From Candidatus Latescibacterota bacterium (GTDB lineage Bacteria; Latescibacterota; UBA2968; UBA8231): a stretch of DNA of 64,000 bases. Below, in pieces: positions 62,900 to 64,000 of the stretch. Numbering within the stretch: position 1 is the stretch's first letter; every line of letters starts with the position of its first letter. The DNA lies in the NCBI GenBank assembly GCA_022819745.1, contig JAJEGS010000027.1, positions 99,005 through 163,004 on the forward strand, written 5' to 3'. Below the pieces are notes generated by a model. That model ran no database searches. It was not told the DNA's origin and saw nothing but the letters and a program-made list of their open reading frames with translations. Position numbers and translations under genes: made by a program.

Positions 62900-63995
62900 A
62901 TTCAACTCGTAAGTGCAATCTTTTGGGTAGCTGGCATAGAAACGGCCAACTGGTATATTTCCCGTGGCCATTTCAAACGCAGCTCCCGACGGAGGCGCTT
63001 ATGGGAACGTATCACCAGTTGACCGAGTATCAAAGATATCAAATTTACGCGCTGAAGAAAGCCGGGCATAACCAGCAGTCCATCGCGGCGACGGTGGCGG
63101 TATCGCCCTCGACGATTTGTCGAGAGTTGCAGCGCAATCGAGGGCAGCGCGGCTATCGTCCCCAGCAAGCCCACCAGCAAGCGTTGGCGCGTCGTCGCCA
63201 CAAGACGAAGGCGACGAAGATGACGGCGGCGGTCATCGAGCGCATCGAAGCCGACCTGCGTCAGCAGTGGAGTCCCGAGCAGATTGCGGGTCGTTTGGAG
63301 GTAACCGACGGACTTCGATTGAGTCCGCAGCGCATCTACCAGCACATCCAAGCCGATCGCCAAGCGGGCGGGACGTTGTATCGCCATCTGCGTCATAGTC
63401 AGAAGAAACGCAAGAAACGCTATGGAAAAGCCGACGCCCGAGGGCAGATTAAAGACCGAGTCAGCATCGACCAGCGACCGGCCATCGTCGAAGAAAAAAG
63501 TCGCATCGGCGATTGGGAAATTGACCTCGTGCTGGGCGGCCAGGGCACCGGGGCGCTCATCTCGGTGGTCGAACGGCGCTCGCGCTATACCGTGCTGGGC
63601 AACGTCGCCTCCAAACAGGCCGAGCACGTAGCGGCGGCGACCATTGCGTTGCTCGCGCCCCATAAGGAGCATACCCAGACGATTACCGCCGATAATGGCA
63701 AGGAGTTTGCCCACCATACCACGATCAGCCAAGTGTTGGACGCGGCGGTCTATTTTGCCCATCCCTACCAAGCTTGGCAACGCGGACTCAACGAGAACAC
63801 CAACGGGCTGATTCGCCAGTATGTGCCCAAAGGCACGGCGCTGGATACGCTGTCGCAGGCGCAGATACACCACATCAGGGATCGGCTCAATCATCGACCG
63901 CGAAAGGGATTGGCATTTCAAACGCCGCATGAAATCTTAGCCCAAGAAACAAGAGGGCAACCTAAACATGGCGAAATTGCACTTACGAGTTGAAT
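62900..63995 (+). mobile_element. Complete IS30-family insertion sequence
   Basis: Perfect 20-bp terminal inverted repeats (ATTCAACTCGTAAGTGCAAT at 62900-62919, its complement at 63976-63995) enclose one transposase gene. The element is about 1.1 kb, normal for IS30. No target duplication can be confirmed because only five bases follow the right end. Confidence 0.9.
63001..63993 (+). CDS. IS30-family transposase
   Basis: The start at 63001 gives 330 residues beginning MGTYHQLTEYQRYQIYALKK, the usual IS30 start with its helix-turn-helix (QSIAATVAVSPSTICRELQR). The DDE residues are visible: Asp in GDWEIDLVLG, Asp in ITADNGKEF and Glu in GLNENTNGLIRQYVPKG. The gene has its stop inside the right inverted repeat. 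It looks intact and may be active. Confidence 0.95.
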   Translation: MGTYHQLTEYQRYQIYALKKAGHNQQSIAATVAVSPSTICRELQRNRGQRGYRPQQAHQQALARRRHKTKATKMTAAVIERIEADLRQQWSPEQIAGRLEVTDGLRLSPQRIYQHIQADRQAGGTLYRHLRHSQKKRKKRYGKADARGQIKDRVSIDQRPAIVEEKSRIGDWEIDLVLGGQGTGALISVVERRSRYTVLGNVASKQAEHVAAATIALLAPHKEHTQTITADNGKEFAHHTTISQVLDAAVYFAHPYQAWQRGLNENTNGLIRQYVPKGTALDTLSQAQIHHIRDRLNHRPRKGLAFQTPHEILAQETRGQPKHGEIALTS

Positions 63996-64000
63996 CCGCG

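Noticed and set aside
62902..63930. 342-codon antisense frame opposite the IS30 transposase
   Set aside because: A shadow of the transposase reading frame; no domain and it starts and ends within the element.
1..64000. tRNA, rRNA and CRISPR loci
   Set aside because: None seen on reading the intergenic segments; a covariance-model scan was not possible here.

Overview
The window comes from a Gram-negative bacterium with a large secreted proteome. It has many lipoproteins, VCBS/ASPIC-UnbV (CRTAC1-type) proteins, discoidin-like proteins ending in FlgD-type Ig domains, a DUF6785-like transporter, an enolase-superfamily dehydratase and a CoxMSL-type molybdenum hydroxylase. That mix resembles uncultured FCB-type lineages such as Poribacteria or Latescibacterota. 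The assignment is an inference from gene content, since no rRNA is present.

Layout. 135-1610: gltX. 1742-11625 (minus strand): a tight operon of cell-surface genes (two CRTAC1-type proteins around a TPR lipoprotein, a parvulin-type isomerase, a lipoprotein and a large secreted discoidin/FlgD-like protein). 11734-26438: a carbohydrate-oriented surface region with two paralogous CBM9-like secreted proteins, a large envelope protein, a multi-pass membrane protein, two more discoidin/FlgD-like proteins, a PL4-type rhamnogalacturonan lyase, an amidohydrolase and an isochorismatase-type hydrolase.

26527-43911 is a visibly AT-richer accessory island. It opens with two tandem copies of an unrecognised gene pair (families A and B), and a third A copy lies further in. 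The core at 32012-42723 reads as a ribosomal-peptide-like biosynthetic cluster: a LuxR-type regulator, a six-cysteine peptide, a beta-propeller lipoprotein, a membrane thioredoxin-like protein, an ABC exporter, a membrane rhodanese, a subtilisin fused to a DUF1611 domain, an acyl carrier protein, a small beta-sandwich-like protein and a BtrH-like Cys/His acyltransferase. Remnants of an IS5-type transposase and a broken TnpB lie inside or beside it. A 39-bp element occurs both upstream of the regulator and upstream of the peptide gene. The regulator's reading frame is broken exactly at an A AAA AAA slippery heptamer. I regard this cluster as the candidate undescribed system.

44119-54065 returns to chromosomal style: dehydratase, CRTAC1-like protein, metallo-beta-lactamase-fold protein, VCBS protein with a sorting-type tail, and a molybdenum hydroxylase operon with a well-formed promoter and a MoaD-like protein. 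A strong terminator separates it from the convergent minus-strand block 54151-62839 (dut, Wzz-like, Wza-like, tatD, argC, glycosyltransferase, FAD/NAD reductase, DUF5069, phosphotransferase-fold protein, LecA-like lectin). The DUF5069 gene has an in-frame TGA at a putative Cys position, followed by a SECIS-like hairpin, which makes it a possible new selenoprotein. A complete IS30-family element (62900-63995) ends the window.
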